Shown: piece by piece, positions 46,186 to 62,442 of the stretch
Layout of the letters: each line of letters begins with the position of its first letter
Numbering within the stretch: position 1 is the first letter of the stretch
Assembly: GCA_963930775.1 (NCBI GenBank)
Contig: OZ005694.1
Coordinates: 10,060,899-10,124,898 of the forward strand
Direction: 5' to 3'
Length of the DNA: 64,000 bases
Source: Cliona cf. orientalis
Lineage: Eukaryota; Porifera; Demospongiae; Clionaida; Clionaidae
Translations under genes and position numbers: made by a program
Notes under the pieces: generated by a model
What the model saw: the letters and a program-made list of their open reading frames with translations, nothing else
What the model was told of the DNA's origin: nothing
The model's database searches: none

Positions 46186-46387
46186 TTTGTTAATTTCGTT
46201 GCCAAAGCTGGAGCGGCCATTTTCTTTTGTTGCTGCAGGTACCTCCGTTACTATAGCAACCTACATTGTAGAGTACCGCGCATGCGCAAATAGGTACTAA
46301 CATTCAATCATGATGTGAGAGCAGAAGATATTGTGAAATGACACCACCGGCATAAATATTGGAAAAAATCTATTAAATCAGACCAGA
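46186..46387 (-). pseudogene. Orphan TSNAXIP1 first exon and promoter fragment
   Basis: The duplication carried the TSNAXIP1 start (cat at 46218-46220 on the plus strand) and the first ~11 codons, up to the junction near 46186. Beyond that the sequence is unrelated and the splice donor of exon 1 is absent. The duplicated promoter retains GCGCATGCGC at 46278-46287. It could still start transcripts towards DIPK1-like copy A's upstream region but cannot make TSNAXIP1. Confidence 0.75.
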
Positions 46388-48661
46388 CTAAGTGGATTGA
46401 TGAATACTATTCGTGAGTAAATCCTTGAGTTCATTGTAGAGCTGCCAGTCCATGCGAGAGGGCCCTGGCTTGGAACAGTCTCTCAGCACCCTTTTTAGAG
46501 GCTCAGCTATGCTGGCTGGGGGATCACACAGAAGGTGGGGATGAAATTGATACTTTTGAGTGAACACAAGTCGGCATAATAACTGTAAAGAGAGCATGAT
46601 ATAAATCATTATCCGCTCGTAAAATTTAATAATTATTGCAATATTGACAAACCACGGACTTACCACTAAATTACTGCTTTTCAGCTTTCCAGAGCACTTT
46701 CCAGTTGTCATATCACACTCTCCTAGACAGTTGAAGAAAGTGCAGTCTTTATCGCTACTGCATCGGTCATGATACATAGACATGAGGAGGGATTGGCGAA
46801 ACTGAGAGAGATCCACGTCAATGGCTTTGGCTACAAGCCTGCCAGAGGCCGTCTTTACCTGCAGACACCGATAGATACTAATTTTATAACAATGTCATAC
46901 TATACCCATAAGCTAAGAGCCATGTACCCATCCCCTCCAAAAAAAAAAAAAAACTTCACCCCAGCATGCTTTGATTTGCCCTAAAACACCTTCCCGCTAT
47001 AATATTATATGCCATACGGTAGAACCAAGAGTAATAATTATTATGGCAGAACGTACTACTCCAAAATTAGGTTCTTGCACATCACATAGGTAGAACGTCC
47101 CATATGGTGTATCCTCGAATTCAGCGATCATTTCCAACAGCGTCAGAGCCAGCCTAGCCCTCAATCTCCAGTCCCTGCCGTCTGACCAGCTCGATAGAAA
47201 GCCCAGGAACGGTTCTGCAGCGGCGTACTCGACTGCATACATGTTTCCACACACCCCATACACGGTCAGCATCGAACTCTTCTCGCGCAGTAGCTTGTAG
47301 AGCACGTATTCGTCAGTTTCGATGAGTTGCCAGCAAGCAATGGACTCGTCATAGCCGAGGATTCCATCGTTTCCAATGTCACACTCGGAAAAGATCTCTT
47401 CAACGACTTCGGTGGTTCGTTTGGCATCTACTTGGCCAGCTATGTTGTAGTAGATACTTCCATTAGCCTGTGGAAGGGGGAAGGGGGGAGGGGGAAGGGG
47501 GAGGGAGGGGGCCACTAATAATCAAGAAATAACAGTATCACCTTTTCCTTCATTATTAGCCATAAAAATAATAATTATGGTAAACCTTCATGATAAGATA
47601 GATAAGATAGAGTGGTATAATCTTAGTTTTGCACCTTGCACTTTCATTTTTATACTACCCAGTATACTGTTGATATTCATCGTACACCTGAGCTTTCCAT
47701 TATATTAATTAGAGTTCACTAGCAGGAACCTGGGGGCTTATCTAAATCTACACTGTACCCACACGTGCACAAAGATAATCTGCACCTACTCTCTCAATGA
47801 ACGTCTTCTTAGTCATTGTAAATCCTTCCTTTCCTTGTGGAGATCCAGGCAGTAGCGAGTTGACGGCATGCCTCACTGCAATGTTGCTCCCCAGCCTCTT
47901 GGGGGTCTTCAGAATCACGGTGGTGTCCTTCCATCTCGCCCGCAGGACGTGTAGCTTCACTCCGTGACCCAGACACTTCTCAAATTCAATCTCCTTTGTC
48001 TCGCAGAGTGGTCTACACAGGCTGCCTGTTATAAGACCGCGGGAGTAGTTACTGCACTGAAAATGAGCATGAATATATAAATACTAGCCTCTTCCAGTAC
48101 TGCCAAATATTTGGATTTTTATTTCATCATGGTACCCAACCTGGCCGGAAAATTTAAGATACTTCGCTTCAGGAAAACGCTGAATAGCAACCGGGATGAC
48201 CTAAACAATGCATTGCATCATCCCTTCCTGGACTAGTAAGGTGATCTTTCATAGGAACATTCATAAACCGAAAACAATGAAATAAAAGATGTGTACATGT
48301 AGGTCTACATGTATATCCGGGATCCGCACATGCACATGTATTGGTACATGCAGAAACTATCTATTAATATAAGCCTACACCCACTGGGGATTTAATATGG
48401 GCTCATCACTGCTATATAGAGCACTTTAGAGATTGGAATATTCACCAGATCGCTGAGATACTCCCTGCTGTTGGCGTCGGTGCACGAGTGCGTGAGGTAC
48501 CACGCGTGCCACAGCAGCCACCAAATGAGAACGGAGCTAGCTATCACGAAGATCGCCAGCGCGCAGAAGCACCTCCTGATCCACCGCTTTCTGACAAGAA
48601 GACAGATCTCCTGCTTGAAGAGCGAGAGCACAGGAACATCCAATACCCGACATCTGTCCAT
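46388..48661 (-). CDS. DIPK1: DIPK1/FAM69-like divergent protein kinase, copy B, 5 exons
   Basis: Exons 48446-48661, 47790-48056, 47057-47467, 46664-46858, 46388-46582, all phase 0, give 427 aa. The exon structure is identical to copy A and the protein nearly so; changes include DECSGDKDC to DRCSSDKDC and LLHEKSS to LLREKSS. Exon 2 has the 12-codon segment RLGSNIAVRHAV that is missing from copy A. It shares a divergent promoter with CBFB. Both copies keep open frames and splice sites, so both look functional. Confidence 0.87.
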
Positions 48662-48997
48662 CTGACCACTGCGCGCTGAGGAGGTCAAAGGTCACCACTG
48701 GAGAAACGTTCAAAATTTAATTATGCTGTGTTTCGTTTAAATAGAGATAATTTTCGCCGCGCCATGTGGTTGTATGTTTTGTGCATTTTCTGTGTGTTCA
48801 TTTGAGAAGCGCAACCAGGCTTCCCAGCTTCACAAGCGCTGCTGCACGCACGGTAAATAACGCAAACCTCAGCGTTGCCCATTCAGCCCATCCAGGCCAA
48901 CCAAGCCAATCCATCCGTGATCGATCGAGTGAATCCGTCGGCGCGACTAAGTGAGGTTAGAGGCTAGCCGCCCGGGGTCGCCGATCGACAGTGAAAC
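48662..48997. promoter_or_regulatory. Divergent promoter region, DIPK1-like B / CBFB
   Basis: 336 bp separate the two start codons. The DIPK1-proximal part (to about 48915) is duplicated upstream of DIPK1-like A. The CBFB-proximal part (GATCGATCGAG...GTCGCCGATCGACAG) is not. Confidence 0.5.
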
Positions 48998-50409
48998 ATG
49001 CCGCGAGTGGTACAGGACCAGAAATCCAAATACGAAACGGACGAGCTTTTCAAGAAGCTTTCTCAGGATTCTGAGGTGAATTTTATAAATGCACGCGATT
49101 GTTCTGTGGTTTTCCTATTTGTGTATAAATAATGTATAATTTTGTGTACGTTTGCGTGGAGAACTTGGCAGTTTTCTCGATTCCTTGCAGGTGAAATACA
49201 GCGCGTATCGAGACAGACCCGTGGACGAGAGAAAGCGGAGATTCGTGGATGATCTACGCGAAGGGCACTCCGTGATCGTGAGTAAATCGAAATCTACACG
49301 TGTTGTACAAGCTTTGTACAAGTTATACTATATCGCACAATCTATGTTTAGTGTCCATTTTATATCGATTTATGCACTACTTGATTATCGCCTATTAGTA
49401 GATATTTTCCTTCTCTGCATGTTGCAAATATTAAATACCAGGGTAGCTACTTTTCGCTTTTATTTTGATACTGCTCGACAATACTATGTAGTTGCATTGC
49501 ATGCAGCCTTGGCTTGTAAAATGGCCTCCCCACTACAAGCTAATGTACAAGGTGGTTTGCACATGTGTACAAGATGAAAATGTGGATGACATAAAAACAG
49601 CAATTTCCCAATGGAATATGCTGGTGATGAGATGTATACTGTGTTTATGGAAAAATCCTTTGCATCATGGGATGAACAATGAACATTGTGATGGGTGGAG
49701 TTAATATGGGTGGAAGTATTGGATTACAAAACACAGAGGGAACTGATGGGGAAACTCCTCCTAATTCAAGTGTACTTTGAAACTTCATATCTCTAACCAC
49801 ACACACACACACTCTGCCTGCTGTTAACATGTTCAGAGCTGAGATAATTTGATGATTTGACCCTTTGTTTGTGATCACCACCTCATCTAATTGTCCTATC
49901 TTGAGCTGAGATCTTGTTGGGTCTAGATTTGACTTAATCATTAATGGCTAATTGCTAATTGTCCCACTTAGGCACATTGACCCACCCTTGCCCTTACCAA
50001 ATTTCTCTCATGATCTGGAGTGTTTTGAGCCGACTTCTATCCTTTCTCTCCCCCTCCCCCCCCACACACACATATCACACTCATACACAGACCTTCACTA
50101 GCACAGGTACCAACCTGACTCTGCAGTTCTGCCCGACAGGACTCAGTGATGACAAATCCCCTGATATTCACCCGACACGGGACTTTGTGGACTTTGATCG
50201 AGAACCGAATAGAGTTCACCTGAGTGCAAGATTCATCATGAATGGAGTATGCGTAAAGTGGGTCGGCTGGATAGACCTAGAGACTCTCAACGGGAAGGCA
50301 AAGCTATTGTTCGATGAAGAACAAGCTAAGGTAATTTAGGCGTTGGGTTGGGTGGTGATGGATGTTATAGAGGAGAGGGAGAGAGAGAAGGGAATGGATG
50401 GAGATAGAG

Positions 50410-50468
<59 letters not shown>

Positions 50469-53400
50469 CAAAGTATGCTCTTTATCCTGGGCCATCTTAG
50501 GAGAGGGGGAGCCCATTGCAAGTTGACCCACCTGTCTCTTCATTTCCTGTTCGACTCAGTTCACCCATATCCCGTTTGCATAACTAGTCTTCTCCTTGTA
50601 GTGCTTTTGAAAGCCTGCTGCTGGGATACCTTTCATGTGCATGTATAATAGTACATACATGATAAAATGTAGAGTGGGGTTGCTAAAAATGCTGTTTCTG
50701 GATACTCTAGAGTAGTACTCCAGCACTAGAGTTTTTTTCCATAGAGTGTGCTTGGTAGCTCTGTGGTCTTGTTTGTGTATATTTCAACATCTGATGAATA
50801 GTTTGAGGTGATTTTTTTTTCTGTCCAAATTGGTCACTGTTCCAAAGGAAAGATTTACCAAGGGATCCATCTTTTCATTAACCAAATTGGCCAAAAGGTT
50901 CTCTATTATTGTTCATTGGTCAGATGCTCTTAGTAAAATTGATAATAGGACTCAGCAATAATGACTTTCTCTGACCAGAAGTGGTTCTGTACTATACACG
51001 ATTAGACAATTATTGATAATTGCATGAAAATCTATGCCTAATTGAGTTGTGTTTGAGCGAATTAGCTGTCGTCTGTCAGCCACTGAGGTGAGGGGGAGTG
51101 CAAAAGGCTACACGACAAAAAGTGATGTTTCTTGTTCGACTAATTTGTTCCATGCGAGGGACATTCAATGAAACATGTCCGAGTACGAGGTTGGAATGTT
51201 AACTAAGTTGTGATAAGTTTTCGTATGCTATAATATTATCGAGCCTTCTGCCGATGCACAATTGATGATTAATATGCAAATGAAAAACCATTAAACAAAA
51301 ACTAGGCACTATACCAGCATATTATCTCAGAATTCTGGGGTGCATTTGATTTGTGGCCTTATCAAAAAAGATAGCGTTCCCATGGAATGTTTATAAACCT
51401 ACCACCCCTAGTTCTGGAGGCTAGCCACCTAAAATTAATGGCTCTGACTTTTGCTGGGGGTTAGGTTTGCCTGAGCAGGCAATGGGATGGTTGCCCCTTA
51501 GGCTTAGGATTTGGAAATTACTACTAAGTAGGAAGATGAATTTTCATGGTGTAGATAGTGATCCCTTATGGCTGCAAATTTTAATGGAATGTAACCAAGG
51601 AACTGATCAATTTATGGTCCTCAGTCATTAACAGCTGGTCTTGCAGCAGCTCTATCCCTTTGAAATAGTGTCTGTATTTGCATACTCTGAATTACCACTT
51701 CCATTTACAGGTCCATTTCACCATGACCACCTGGACCATACCTATATATCTGGTATAATGTAGCAGCAGTCTGAGTGAGTCCTTGTGTAGTTGGTCTAGA
51801 GACTTTGATGTAGTCTTTGCAGTTTATATTGGCCCTGATGGGTTAGCAAATTCATAAATGCATGCACAATTGCCTTCCCATCTGTACCATAGCTCAACAA
51901 GTACATGTTGTGTAAGTCTGTATACTGTGCTGTATTATGTGGCATGCATTTGAGTCGGTCATCAACCTAGCTCTCGACCACTCCTCCCTCCCTTGTCGGC
52001 ATTTATTTGGTCTTATGAGGCAGCTCAAGTAAACAACAGTAGATCTGGTTTGAAGAAGAAAAAGAAGCGACATAGTTTAAAGCGTCAAGTTTGTTTTGCA
52101 GGAGTGGAGCACTTTCATGGATAACATAGTGTAATAGTTATTAAGAGGAGATGCTGTAGGCAGCAGAGGCAGAGGCTGCAGCTGCAGCTGTCCTGCATGG
52201 CTGAATGTTTGAAGCAGGTGTGTGCCTTGAAGGTACTTTTGATCTAGCCAAAAAAAAGAGAAACACGACCATTATGCACAAAGTCTTACAAAAAGGCAAA
52301 GCATCTTTTTCAGTGACTTAAAGAGAGAACTACTATTCAGGTATATTATTATATGTAGCTGCAACTATTCTTTGTGGTTAGGGACTCTGCAGAATCTTCT
52401 GCAAAGTGCACTTCTCTGGTGATCTGGTATATAGCATGGAAAAGCGCTGAACTGAGTGCTTGCATATGAACTGGAGGATGTACTGGTCAGCTCAATAGCT
52501 TGCACATGTGCAATGGGTAGTAGCAGGAGCAAATAAGAAAACAGACAAGGGCTCCTTGGTCTCCTGAGCAGCAGCAGAAGCGCTGCTGCCCTTAACCTCA
52601 ACAAGTGATGTCCAGCAGCTCGTGTGGCTTCCAACAGGCCCAGCTACAGCGCCGCGCTGGGTTCTGGGGGAAACCATAACGAAGTTAGCAGACACTAATT
52701 GTTGTCTCTGTGGCTTCAGTGATGGAGTAAATGGAGTAGACCGCTGCGAAACATCTGGACAGCTGCGTGCAAAGCTTATCTGCCCTAAACTAAAGTGCGT
52801 GAACTTGTTCAATTGTTATCCACTTTCATTTATGAATAGCAGATCGATCTGGGAAGCTAGAGTCATGCACCTTTACTATTGAGCTGGATGATTTAGTTCT
52901 GTCAGCACATGTGCCACTGCCTTTAAATGGGTACATCAAAGCAGTAACTACACTAGACAGAACTACTACTATGAATCTTCTAGTACTCTCTTGGAGTAGC
53001 ACTCCAAAGGAAACCTTAGTCAAACATAGGCCAGCACATATTCATCTTTGATGTACTGGAAATTTTTTTACTGTGGATTTCAGCTCACTTGGGTACATTG
53101 TTATGCAAAGAAAAAGTCTCAAATTGTAAGTAGGTAAACTCTACAACAAACCACACCAAGGCTAACAGGTGTATATAGTGGTCTGTTTTTTTTTTTTTTC
53201 TTTTTTGCACATTATCAATGTTCCAAGCAAGCTGCAAAGCCACAGTACTTCTTGTTACAATAATGATAGTATGCAGCATAATTTGTGGACAAGCCCCAGT
53301 GCACAGTAGTGTTTTGATCAGAACTGGGGATGTATGCTGTGTTTGGTATGGTTATGGTTAATTAGTAGCCTACTTTGAGCTCTGGGAGAGAGAGAGAGAG

Positions 53401-54075
53401 AGAGTGTTTAAAGAGAGAGGGAGAGGAGGAAGAAGAGAAAGAGGGAGGGAGGGAGAGATAACACAATCCCCACTGTCCACCCACCTGCCCAGACTGAGGA
53501 CGACGTTCTTAGTCGAGTGATGAAGGAGACGCAGGAGAGGATTCGTTTGTTTGAGGAGAGCCAGCGAAGGTGGCAGGACCAGCAACAGTCGACACACATG
53601 CAGTCTCCCCCTCCACTTACACAAGTGAGCTATATTTTAATTCAAGGAAGATTTTTGCCCCCCCCCCTCCTCCCTCTAAAAAAAAGGTCACCCATATGAT
53701 TACCCTTGTCCCATTTGGAATTATCGTAGATTATGAAACTTTCATAATATTATGATAAAATTAATTGTAGTAGGAATGACCCCCATACAATGTTATTTTA
53801 ATTTTCATAGCTGCCATACTATAGACTATAACATGTACGAGAATATTTTTGCACCGAGAGTTTCCAGATTTTCGATATTATTATATCGGCCCTCAGTTTA
53901 ATTTTGGCACTAGAAACTGAAATGCACCTTTAACAAACACCACCATTCTCTCTCTCTTTCTCTCCTCGTAATAAAAGTATTAATTAAAGCTTGTGTAATT
54001 CAATTTCAGCACACTATTAAAGTGTCCCCCCTCTCCCTCTCCTCCCTACACCCCCAGGCCATATCCAACCAATAG
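48998..54075 (+). CDS. CBFB: Core-binding factor beta, complete, 5 exons
   Basis: Exons 48998-49075, 49191-49277, 50091-50330, 53493-53624, 54058-54075, all phase 0, give 184 aa (human 182-187). CBF-beta binds the Runt domain of RUNX transcription factors, raises their DNA affinity and protects them from degradation. Family segments include MPRVVQDQKSKYE, YRDRPVDERKRRFVDD, TGTNLTLQFCP, ILNGVCV-like IMNGVCVKWVGWIDLETLNG and FDEEQAK, then a C-terminal helix (RVMKETQERIRLFEESQRRW). The last exon (AISNQ, stop) is tiny and inferred from a strong acceptor (CCTACACCCCCAG) in the right phase. Intron 3 is ~3.2 kb with no gene. RUNX itself is not in the window. Confidence 0.95.
50411..50466 (+). repeat. 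(GA)n microsatellite in CBFB intron 3
   Basis: Pure GA on the sense strand, ~80 bp after the exon 3 donor. Confidence 0.9.
50467..53492 (+). other. CBFB intron 3, mostly unannotated
   Basis: It holds the dispersed repeat copy at 51421-51514 and a purine-rich GA/GGA tract at 53387-53460 just before exon 4. The short open frames near 52365-52880 show no family resemblance, splice support or codon signature I can recognise. Confidence 0.5.
51421..51514. repeat. Dispersed repeat (GCCTGAGCAGGCAATGGGAT family), copy 2
   Basis: It shares GGTTTGCCTGAGCAGGCAAT, GGGATGGTTGCCCCTTAGG and TTTTGCTGGG with 8211-8303 in the same order and orientation. Confidence 0.65.
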
Positions 54076-54920
54076 CGGAGACACTACAGTTATAGTATTC
54101 TAAATACATGAACTTGGCATCACCAATCACTGAAATTTTTTTTGTAAAAAATTTATTTCCGACAACCCTACCAATACTTAATTTTTTTTGTATTAACTAT
54201 TGTTACTGCATGTATAGTAAAATTCAATTATAATTAATTTTTTTTATGTTATACTCATAATAGTTATTATTATTATTATTGTACACGGAATCTGTTGTGA
54301 AATTGGTACTGCAGTGTATGGTACCTATCTTGATTCATTAAAAATGTCAATCATCTAACCTATAATTACTGTAGTAATGTAGAATTCAAATTTAATGTAA
54401 GAAATTAACATTAATTTTTACGAGCTATATAGTTCGCGATCTCATGTACCGGGGTATGTACTATAATATGTGGAGCGATTGACGACCTTTACCAGAAAAG
54501 CGCGCATTTTTCAAAATTAAAATCATTCATAGTATTAAGTAGAGAACTGTAACAACTCTGGCGCCAGACCCTCACTCTCCTGCATGAAAGAACTCACTGC
54601 ATGCAGAGTTTGGGGGTCTGACTTGCGCAACTACAGTACATAGCATGCACATATATACACAATTAATCAGCACTAATAAAGCATGCGTAATTTATTTTTA
54701 TGTATAATATTAATTATAACACACAAGGTGATGATTTTGCACTATAACTAAAACGTTTAATAAAAATTAATAAGCTGTGATGATCAGTTAATAATTAAGA
54801 TTAAAACACAAGCTGCACCTACTGACTATAGAGAGCACAGTTCAATAATAAAACCACCAGAGTCCTATATATACCGTAATAAAAGAGGAATGTCCCTATA
54901 ATAGTTATGTTTTAATTTAA
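54076..54920. other. Convergent intergenic region, CBFB / CYBA
   Basis: AT-rich sequence between two stop codons that face each other; it should hold both 3' UTRs. A MITE-like internal motif GACGACCTTTACCAGAAAA at ~54481 is shared with the element at 7024-7185. Confidence 0.45.
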
Positions 54921-55475
54921 TTAATATTCATTATCCTGATCCTCGAGACGGGGTGGTGGGCGTGAGGGAGGGGGCTGGGACGGGGCCTGGCGACGGGCGA
55001 CCTCGGGGTCAAGGCGTGGGGCGATGGTTGTGGGTGGGGCAGGAAGGGTGTGGCCTGGAGCCTTCTCCTTCTTCCTGTAGGCCTCTCCGCCACCCCATGC
55101 TAACGAGGGGGCAATCCACTCCTCCCCACTCAAAGCAGCCTGCAGGTAAATTATTACTGAATAGGTAAAGGGTCGTTAAATAGGTATAGGGTCGTTTCAA
55201 ATACAACTTTATTAGTAGATCGCGACTTACAATAAAGTAGCAGGCCGCAGCAAAGAAGAGGCACATTCCACCAAGGATGGTCGATAGGACAAAAATGCAA
55301 GGAACAATGGCACTGTAGTGGAGGTCATGTGACAGTCATGTGACTTGACTATCAATACCTATTGAACTTACAGGAGGTAGGCAATGAATCTGAAGATGTA
55401 GTTTCTACCAAAAAACCCACTGTAGTGGATTAAGGGAGCAATGTACTGTTGAGCTCTGGGTGAGAGAGAGAGATC

Positions 55476-55509
<34 letters not shown>

Positions 55510-57600
55510 GAGAGAGAGAGGGAGAGAGAGGAAAAGTGGCAGGTATGGTAATGGAGTCAAATGGATGATCAAAATTACTACCCTTGGCACTGTCTACATG
55601 CACGTGGTGGTATGCAGTCTCTCACTACTCAGAGGATATCCTGATTGGCAGTTTGTCTTGCCAAACCAAGCTAGTGCAGAAGAAGTTCATACGGAAAGCT
55701 CATCACTTTTCTACGACTATCGATAATCTCAAATATAAAAAGTTACCCGCTTAAACCCTTCTCTGATTCATCACGCTAACTTACGGTCTTTCGACGTTCT
55801 TGCGTGGAGATCCATCCGGCTTCGCTCGCCTCTTACTGCGAGGGTACTCAATGAAAAAGATGACCATTGACAGGGGACTGATGAATTAATGATGGAACAA
55901 GCAACAGTCAAGGAACATAAGATCTATAGTCTTATCCTTTACAATGAACATCAATAACAAGTCTAGAGCTACAAAAATAATATGGTATGGTAGCTAAGAC
56001 TCTTGAGGGAGAAAGTGATTATTTCTAAAAAAAAATGTGTACTAAGACGAGATAAGACCGGGAGTGTATGTTAATTATAGTACAGTCTTGGCAGCCAATG
56101 GACGAGATTGAGATGAAACACAATCCCATGCATCACATAGTATATGCATTCCATGAGTATCCATGCATACCAATATGCACCACAATAGCTAGTGATGTTA
56201 CATGCATGATGTCATGTATATGTACACACGTACATGCACATGTACATGTAAATGTACAATAATATTTATTGTTTCAAGATGGTAAATAAATAGGGGACAC
56301 ATCATTAACTTAAAAAGATCAAAACAAGAAGATAGGCATATGGAATAAAACATTTCATGTGTAACGTCATCAATCCTTTTTAAACCTGAAAATAGACTAA
56401 TACCTCACTCAGTTAACAAATGACATGATCATAATAGCTAATAATATTATTCCTTTTCAATGAGCTTTAGTCTACTTCCATACCTGGCCAGCTAGCCCAG
56501 CTTAAGCTTATACCACAAGATTTGGCCACTATATACAGCACATACATGTACATAACATTATTCAGGAAATTGATCCAGCATCAACTATAGTGAGTGTACT
56601 TTGATCTTGGCAGGGCCAGGGCAAGCAGTGAATAGCCAATGGGAAGGTCACTAAAACAGTGAACTTCCCGGGGAGGATAAACACAAGGTATGTCCCGTCA
56701 CACACAGCGACCATACATGGAACAACACTCACACACTCACATATATTCTCCCACTCACTACTTCCTGTCAAACTCAGAAAGAGAGAGATAGAGAGAAAGT
56801 TGATATTACTATGCACTGGGACAAATATGGTATCAAATACCCATTCTATAGCTTGAAGATAAGACATAATAATAACACTATACTTATCGTAACCATGGGA
56901 GTGTCCATGCACATGTGTGCCTATAGCTTTAGACTAAAGCAAGCCATGTTGAGCTAGAGGGCTGAATACTAATTTTATCTAGAGTTGGACAGGTTGTGAA
57001 TAAATAATTCTATTGGTGAGTAATAGCAAGCTGGAGATAGTGTGATAGATAATCATGGGTTGAGCTGATATAGAGTGTATAGATATATACTCTATAATTT
57101 TTATATAAACCCCAGTATTATGCACACAATCTGGATTCAAGAATATACAGATATTTCGTACTCTAAGTTCAGGTCTTTATCACGTGGTTCCCCCCCCCCC
57201 CCCCCCCCCCATGGTCAGTAGTGCCTGACGATTTTTGGTGTTTTAGGATACATGCAGATCCACCGTGTGACGGCACCATAGGAGTGGATGGGAGTCGAGT
57301 CAGAATTGATCAGTTCAACAGTCGCTGCCATGACAGCACCGACAAACAAAACTGTAGTTTGGGAGAAAATGAATTAAAAAACTGATAAACGAAAGGTTTG
57401 TGGCACAATAGAGTGGCTATCCTCAGCTCAGTTAGAGCTCATTCAGAATATATTTACACATTCGAGGGTATCAATCAGTTCACAAACTAACACAAAATAG
57501 TCACCTACGTTCATACAAAAAAAAATTTCACCAAGCATAGTACCGCACACCATCCTTTCTCTCTTTCACCCTCTCCCTCTTTATCATGTAGTGTCCTCTA

Positions 57601-57648
<48 letters not shown>

Positions 57649-57764
57649 GAGGCAACCGACTTACTTGCGGCGGCGTAGAGGGCATTTAGATTGCCCCACA
57701 TAGCCCATTCGATACGAAAGCGTACGCGGCAGCCTCCTTCATCCTCTGAACGACCTCCAGCCAT
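54921..57764 (-). CDS. CYBA: Cytochrome b-245 alpha chain (p22phox); one internal junction unresolved
   Basis: Coding exons: 57665-57764, ~57230-57351 (end uncertain), 55372-55455, 55231-55312, 54921-55139. p22phox stabilises NOX catalytic subunits in the membrane, forming the superoxide-producing oxidase. Family matches are RIEWAMWGNLNAL at the N-terminus, YIAPLIHYSGFFGRNYIFRF, LSTILGGMCLFFAAACYFIA and ALSGEEWIAP. The Pro-rich tail PSQPPPSRPPPR matches the p47phox SH3-docking PxxP of vertebrate p22phox. Exon 2 (VGAVMAATVELI...WICMYPKTPK) cannot be joined directly to exon 3 with good sites: the phase-correct donor AT|GTATCC at 57252 is poor. A 24-nt candidate exon at 56741-56764 (GSSEWENI in one phase) with a strong acceptor and donor resembles the missing loop but does not fix every phase. 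Confidence 0.88.
55461..55531. repeat. (GA)n tract at the CYBA exon 3 acceptor
   Basis: GA on the plus strand, CT on the gene's sense strand, running directly into the acceptor CAG of exon 3. Confidence 0.85.
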
Positions 57765-58661
57765 CGTTTCTCAGTTCTTTTCGCTCTATCCTGTCCTACT
57801 CAGTCGAAGACGAGACTTTTTGTGTGACCCTGAAACGAAGATCGAGCCAAAGAGGGGAGTGGCTTGTTTTAGTTTACACGCAATTGCGCATGCGCGTTAC
57901 TTCGAGGGGCGTGGCATGTTCCTAGCGCCAAGCCAATTATGCTCATTATTTTGCACCTATAATACTCACGATTTCTCTCAATTTCTTTATAATTTTCATA
58001 CTAATTTCGTTTAGAAACTTGTACCTGATTTATTTCATATAGAAAGGACAAGATATGGCCATACTATAGACTACGCTAACGTTAGAAAAGCACTATGTAC
58101 TCCGTCAATTACCTGATTACCTTATAATTTAATCCTATTATGCATATGCCAGCATTATGGTGGCATAACTAAACCACCTATTATACCCAAAGCTATGCCA
58201 GCATGTTGTGCTTGTCTCTACTCATTACTCATACTCTCTCTTGAGATGTGTCGTTCTGCGCTTTGTACTGATATCATATCCTTTATTGTGCAGACAGAAC
58301 CTGGAGTGGCCTGCCTTCCAAAAATTCAAATAATCTCAAAAGCTCAAGAAAATCCTAATACAACCCAGAATAGCGCAATCATCACCCCCTTTATATAGCC
58401 TACACTAGGTATGGGTTTCAAGCTACAGCACATTCCATGGTCCATACTACACTACTATAGGACGGGCCTTACAAGTACTTGCTAACCACTAACGTCTGAC
58501 ATACGTGCAACTATGCCAGCGTGTTGTGCTTGTCTCTACTGACCGTACAGTACTTGATAATATTCAGATTATGAAGATTTTATAAACATATATAGAGGGT
58601 AAAATGCAATCATAGAAAGACATATATTCACATAAAAATTGAAGTTTGATCAATTCTATTA
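57765..58661. other. Intergenic region between CYBA start and MEAK7 end
   Basis: It contains the CYBA promoter side, with the NRF1-type palindrome GCGCATGCGC at 57886-57895 about 120 bp upstream of the ATG. The repeated motif ATGCCAGC(A/G)TGTTGTGCTTGTCTCTACT occurs twice, near 58194 and 58513. No gene was seen. Confidence 0.5.

Positions 58662-62442
<3,781 letters not shown>

Noticed and set aside
52365-52882. Three overlapping open frames in CBFB intron 3
   Set aside because: Both strands are open over the same stretch with Ser/Ala- and Leu/Arg-rich shadows, there is no splice continuity, and no recognisable protein results.
55620-55860. Possible remnant of a non-LTR retrotransposon (a frame reading LVQKKFIRKAHHFSTT)
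   Set aside because: Only a short stretch resembles the C-terminal part of such polyproteins; stops interrupt both sides and no catalytic motif is present. A translated search against retrotransposon proteins would decide.
56562-56912. 116-codon minus-strand frame in CYBA intron 2
   Set aside because: No family resemblance as a whole. Only the 24-nt piece 56741-56764 with flanking splice signals is of interest, and in a different reading.
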